Assembly: GCA_913064925.1 (NCBI GenBank)
Contig: CAJYBN010000113.1
Span: forward strand, 1 to 8,925
DNA from: an uncultured Peptococcaceae bacterium
Lineage (GTDB): Bacteria > Bacillota > Desulfotomaculia > Desulfotomaculales > Desulfallaceae
DNA: 8,925 nucleotides
Direction of reading: 5' to 3'
Below are positions 5,743 through 8,925 of this stretch, piece after piece (position 1 is the first letter of the stretch; each line of letters opens with the position of its first letter). The notes under the pieces were generated by a model. It did not search any database. It saw only the letters and a list, made by a program, of their open reading frames with translations, and was not told the origin of the DNA. The translations under genes and the position numbers were made by a program.

Positions 5743-5749
5743 ACCTTAT

Positions 5750-8002
5750 CTACCATATGTCAGCCCTGCTTCCGGCAGACTTTAATAGAGCACCGGTATG
5801 TCTGTTATACTCTAAATCACAGAAGCATAGACCGCTGCTTAACGCTTTTTTATTCTTCATAAAATACCAGAGGGGTACTTTTACTTCATACCATCTCCTC
5901 TCCCTTGGGGGGATGCTGATTACTTCTTCATAGAAACAATACGGGATAACGGAAATGGTATCATAATCCGACCGGCGGGTCACTTCCTGCTCGTCTTCAC
6001 CGAGCCTGCTGTCGAAAATCGCCATCCTCCGCTTTTGTGTCTGCCGGTACATATCTACGGCAACGCGAAAAGGTTCAGTCTCATCAATCCGGTATCCCGC
6101 ATAAACCTTTTCAACAATCTCAATCAGTTCCCTTTCACAAAGCCGGCCCTGGCGAGCTTGAAAGGCCTCATACGATCTTTTTAATAATTCAGGATTATCC
6201 AGCGGGTTATAGATTTTTCCGGACTGGGACGAAGGCTGGTAGATCAGTACCCGGCTGTCCCGCTCCCGGTCCCGGTAGCGGTTCACACGACCGGCCCGCT
6301 GGGCTATGGCATCCGGGGGAGCACACTCAGTAAATAGCCAGTCGAAATCAATATCCAGAGAAACCTCCACCACCTGGGTGGCGATGACAAAACGGCTATT
6401 GTCAAGCCCTTCTTCTATTTTCTTGCGGTCTTTCAGGATGAAGCGGGAGTGGTAACATACCGGCTTCAGCCCGGCAAAATGCTCAGCCAGCTGCTGGCAC
6501 TTTTCCACCGTGTTGACCACCACCAGCACCTTCCGACCGGCGGAGACGGCCTCAACTATGGCCTTTTCAGCTTCATCTACGGGCGCATCAACCACTTGAT
6601 AAACGCTGCGGCTGGCACTTAGGAGGTTCTCTTCCCTTATAACCTTGATATCGTTTAATACACTCTTGAACAGATCGACCAGCCCTTGCGGCATGGTGGC
6701 GCTCATCAGCAAAAAACGGCTGCCCCTGGCAGCAAAATGACGGATAGCGGCTGTAATCAGGCCCAGGGTCCAGCCATCGTAAGAGTGCACTTCGTCTAAA
6801 ATTATCACGGCATTGGAAGCGTTGATCTCCTTCAAGACCCAGCGCCCGGCGTTAAAGCCGCAGGTCAACCACTGGTCCACGGTGCCTACCGTCACCGGTT
6901 TAATGAAAGACTGGTGGAACAGCAAATCGCGCCTGTCTTCCCAGGAATCCCCTTCACCTTCTTCAACTTCCCCTTTTAAGAACAGGTTTGCAGTGGAGTG
7001 AGTAAGGCCGACATTTTCCTCGCCAAATATTTCGGCCAGGCGCTGCCATATCTGGTTGGCCGTATTCATGGTGGGCAGGAGATAAATTATTTTGGCTCCC
7101 CCCATCTCCCGGGCGTTTTTCAGCGCCCATAAGAGGGACCCTTCTGTCTTGCCGCTGCCGGTGGGGGCAACAGCCAGGAGGTGCCCTGAACACCATCCCA
7201 TACTCTTCTGAAAAGGGCGCAAACCGGTAAACGGAATCTTTTTCTCCCGGCACCGCCTGGCCAGGTCTTCTTCAAGCTGCTCGGGCGGTTTTTCGACAGA
7301 GTAATTAACCCTGGCCCTGCCTGAAGCGTGCCAGTCGGCATAATGCAAAATGCCCTTTGTAAAGATGTACAGATCCCTTGCCCTGTCGTAGCCATCCCTG
7401 TCGAGCAGCTTACCTATGATGTTCTTAGCCGGATCCACGAGGTCCGCCAAACGGTTGTACGGCCTTTCCTGCGCTGTTTTTTCATCTATCACCGGAAAAC
7501 GCCAGCCTTCACGGGCAAAAATTTCTCCCGCCAAAGCCAGTGCTTCCTTTAAGCCGTGCTGGTCCAGGGACGGAGCGGGAGACCTGCTCTCCCTATCAAA
7601 GGCGGTCAGATCGCTGTTTAAGGGCCGGTGGTGGCCGGCCACAGCCAGCGCCTCCACCGGCACCTGGGTTAAAAACCCTTCTCCTTTATTTAAAACATTT
7701 GCGGCCATCGCTGTGAAAACGAAGGACAGCAGTTCGTGCCTGTAATTGTTTTTGCGGTTGAATTTTTTACCCTCGCGGACAGCTTCCATCATTGCCTGGA
7801 ACGGGCCGCTCATTTTGCCCAGGTCGTGCAGGACCACCATAAGCAAAGAGCTTTTCAAAAACCTCTCCACAGAAAGACCGTACTGCATGGATATCCTTTC
7901 AATAAGCCGTCTTTTGGCGGCGATAGTTTCTCGCCAGGCCCTGTAAGCGTCTTCGATATGCTCACGGTAAGTCTGATCCGGCTTGGCATAAAAACAGGTC
8001 AT
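5750..8002 (-). CDS. cas3: Cas3 HD nuclease/helicase
   Basis: Cas3 is recruited by target-bound Cascade, nicks the displaced strand and degrades it while translocating 3' to 5'. The 750-residue protein is complete. The N-terminal HD nuclease has His15, the HD pair H59-D60 (VVLHDLGKMS), His89, H124-H125 (AGHHRP) and Asp223. The SF2 helicase follows: APTGSGKT (279-286), DEVH (403-406), SAT (434-436), a motif V region near 541-553 (ATQVVEVSLDIDF) and QRAGRVNR (568-575). All catalytic residues I looked for are present, so it should be active. The start ATG overlaps the cas5 stop in ATGA, with AAGGTG upstream, so it is translationally coupled to the upstream module. The shape matches Cas3 of I-B-type operons. 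cas4, cas1 and cas2 do not follow. Confidence 0.97.
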   Translation of the reverse strand: MTCFYAKPDQTYREHIEDAYRAWRETIAAKRRLIERISMQYGLSVERFLKSSLLMVVLHDLGKMSGPFQAMMEAVREGKKFNRKNNYRHELLSFVFTAMAANVLNKGEGFLTQVPVEALAVAGHHRPLNSDLTAFDRESRSPAPSLDQHGLKEALALAGEIFAREGWRFPVIDEKTAQERPYNRLADLVDPAKNIIGKLLDRDGYDRARDLYIFTKGILHYADWHASGRARVNYSVEKPPEQLEEDLARRCREKKIPFTGLRPFQKSMGWCSGHLLAVAPTGSGKTEGSLLWALKNAREMGGAKIIYLLPTMNTANQIWQRLAEIFGEENVGLTHSTANLFLKGEVEEGEGDSWEDRRDLLFHQSFIKPVTVGTVDQWLTCGFNAGRWVLKEINASNAVIILDEVHSYDGWTLGLITAAIRHFAARGSRFLLMSATMPQGLVDLFKSVLNDIKVIREENLLSASRSVYQVVDAPVDEAEKAIVEAVSAGRKVLVVVNTVEKCQQLAEHFAGLKPVCYHSRFILKDRKKIEEGLDNSRFVIATQVVEVSLDIDFDWLFTECAPPDAIAQRAGRVNRYRDRERDSRVLIYQPSSQSGKIYNPLDNPELLKRSYEAFQARQGRLCERELIEIVEKVYAGYRIDETEPFRVAVDMYRQTQKRRMAIFDSRLGEDEQEVTRRSDYDTISVIPYCFYEEVISIPPRERRWYEVKVPLWYFMKNKKALSSGLCFCDLEYNRHTGALLKSAGSRADIW

Positions 8003-8703
8003 AACAGGGGGAACACCTTCCCTTCCGAAGCAATGGCCGGCACCGGCTCATTTAAGGTCACCGGAGTGTCAATAAACGTAAAATGAGCCCGGCTTTTTAC
8101 CCGCCGCTCCTCTCCGTTAAAAGTGAAAGAAACCGGCAGCAGAAAAACACGCGGCGCCCGGACGGGCTTTCCCAGCGGCAAGTTTTCCAGCTTTATGGAG
8201 GACTCGAAATTTCTGCTGTGGTCGCCCGGCAGGACGGTGCACTCGTAATGCCGGCAGGGTTCGGCCCCGGTTTCACGCACATCCCCGACCCGCCGCAGTT
8301 TTATGAGGTCATCGCTTGTCCCGGCAGACAGGGCATAAACCGGGCAGAGAAACGCCTTCCGGAGACTTTCGACTTTTTCCTTATCCTGATGAGCGTAGAC
8401 TATATGCAGCTCCAGGTCGTAAAGGATTTCCCTGGTCAGAACGGCAGAGATAACTTCCCCGGACTTGATTTTTTGAAATTTCCAGAGGTCGCTGGCCTCC
8501 CCGCCATGCCTGCCCCATATGCCGCACAAAAGGCCGTCCTCCCGCAAGCCCATGGCCTGTTCAAAGGTAAGGCCCATCGCCGCGCCGGCCAGGCCCACCA
8601 GGGCCGTAACCGGCGGCAGGGGTAGGGTTTGCTGAAAAGTGTGTGTTTCCGGCAGGCGAAAAGAAGCTGTAGGGGCATAGGCCTCAAGAGCAAAGTAAAA
8701 CAT
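7999..8703 (-). CDS. cas5: Second Cas5, of the upstream type I module (Cas5t-like)
   Basis: This 234-residue protein is a Cas5. It has ASFRLPE at residues 13-19, then the family's proline/glycine segment PLPPVTALVGLAGAAMGL at 28-45. REILYDLELHIVY lies at 91-103 and PVYALSAGTSDDL at 121-133. It differs clearly from the Cas5 at 1-666, so the window has two Cascade lineages; the form looks closer to Cas5 of Tneap/DevS-type I-B modules, with modest confidence. I chose the ATG at 8703 because AAGGTGA lies five bases before it. A GTG at 8712 would add three residues and overlap the upstream stop, but has no ribosome site. The gene ends in an ATGA overlap with cas3. Confidence 0.9.
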   Translation of the reverse strand: MFYFALEAYAPTASFRLPETHTFQQTLPLPPVTALVGLAGAAMGLTFEQAMGLREDGLLCGIWGRHGGEASDLWKFQKIKSGEVISAVLTREILYDLELHIVYAHQDKEKVESLRKAFLCPVYALSAGTSDDLIKLRRVGDVRETGAEPCRHYECTVLPGDHSRNFESSIKLENLPLGKPVRAPRVFLLPVSFTFNGEERRVKSRAHFTFIDTPVTLNEPVPAIASEGKVFPLL

Positions 8704-8708
8704 TGAAT

Positions 8709-8925
8709 TCACCTTGATTCTGTTTTAAGGTAGTAGTTGTCCACCCAGGTCTCCATAGCGTCAAAGGCGTCGCCCAGGGAAAGGGTATTCTCGGGGAGAA
8801 CTTTGAACAACTCTTTTCTGCCTCCAAAAACCGAGGTAACCTTCCAGGTTGTTGTCAAAGTTGCGGTAATAATTGGGGTCCTGGTACTCGGCTTCGTGGA
8901 GCGGCGCGAAGACGTCCAGCATTTT
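8709..8925 (-). pseudogene. 3' end of a frameshifted gene in the cas7 position
   Basis: The fragment enters at the right edge. One frame gives protein-like sequence, KMLDVFAPLHEAEYQDPNYY and on to NFDNNLEGYLGF. It then becomes shadow-like and stops at TGA 8763-8761. In the next frame GGRKELFKVLPENTLSLGDA and FDAMETWVDNYYLKTESR continue to the TGA at 8711-8709. Removing one base from the run of five at 8826-8830 (A on the plus strand) joins the two into one sensible C-terminus, NNLEGYLGFGGRKELF. The stop lies just before cas5, and in Tneap/DevTRS-type operons the gene before cas5 is cas7 (Cst2/DevR). The identity as Cas7 is therefore from position only; I do not recognise the sequence itself. 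The indel may be a true mutation or a sequencing error in the homopolymer. Confidence 0.6.

Larger units (their letters stand above)
5306..5749. other. Gap between cas3 and the membrane-protein gene
   Basis: No intact gene was found here. The stretch carries, in minus-strand order, the AU hairpin, the 10-base inverted repeat, the promoter-like sequence and the PH-like remnant. A GC-rich hairpin (CCGCCG, CTTC, CGGCGG) lies around 5362-5377, between the remnant and the membrane-protein gene. A normal I-B operon would continue with cas4, cas1 and cas2 here; none is present. Confidence 0.6.

Noticed and set aside
8709..8925. Reading the whole right-edge fragment in the single frame that stays open to the cas5 overlap
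   Set aside because: That frame is open, but its first part is a serine/threonine/arginine-rich, shadow-like sequence, whereas the neighbouring frame there is protein-like; a one-base shift explains it better.

Overview
This window is almost entirely CRISPR-Cas, and every confident gene lies on the minus strand. Strong AAGGAGG-type ribosome binding sites, mixed ATG/GTG/TTG starts, moderate GC genes separated by very AT-rich gaps, and a Csh1/Csh2-style gene set suggest a Firmicute, probably an anaerobic or thermophilic clostridial relative. That placement is an inference from style; the window contains no taxonomic marker gene.

In transcription order (right to left) there are two tandem type I modules. 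The first enters at the right edge. It holds the 3' end of a gene in the cas7 position that carries an apparent frameshift (8709-8925), a Cas5 (7999-8703) and a complete HD-nuclease/helicase Cas3 (5750-8002), tightly packed with 4-base overlap or near-overlap. A GC-rich spacer region follows (about 4976-5749). It holds a small two-span membrane protein, an apparent C-terminal remnant of a bacterial PH-domain protein behind a good promoter-like sequence, and inverted repeats. The second module follows: cas6 (4136-4924), cas8b of the Csh1/TM1802 type (1753-3864), cas7 of the Csh2 type (698-1669) and a second, different cas5 (1-666, running off the left edge). This is the normal type I-B (Hmari) order. 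No cas1, cas2, cas4 or full CRISPR array is inside the window.

Two features go beyond routine annotation. First, the 271-base AT-rich gap between cas6 and cas8b contains two degenerate copies of a clostridial I-B-type CRISPR repeat around a spacer-like stretch of about 16-18 bases. The first 16 bases of that stretch match a site 42 bases upstream except at position 6, a position that type I Cascade does not read. The matched site carries a candidate PAM (TTA) and overlaps a -10-like TATAGT. This has the architecture of a CreR/CreA-type crRNA-like regulator that would direct the module's own Cascade to repress its promoter. Second, cas8b contains an internal GTG start behind a near-perfect Shine-Dalgarno sequence. 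It would produce a 143-residue small subunit, Cas11b, from the 3' end of the gene.

Together the second module would give Cas6 (crRNA processing), Cas8b with Cas11b, Cas7 and Cas5 (Cascade). A Cas3 effector would come from the upstream module, or from a gene beyond the left edge. If the cas7 frameshift in the upstream module is real, that module may be defective and its Cas3 could serve the second Cascade; this is inference.
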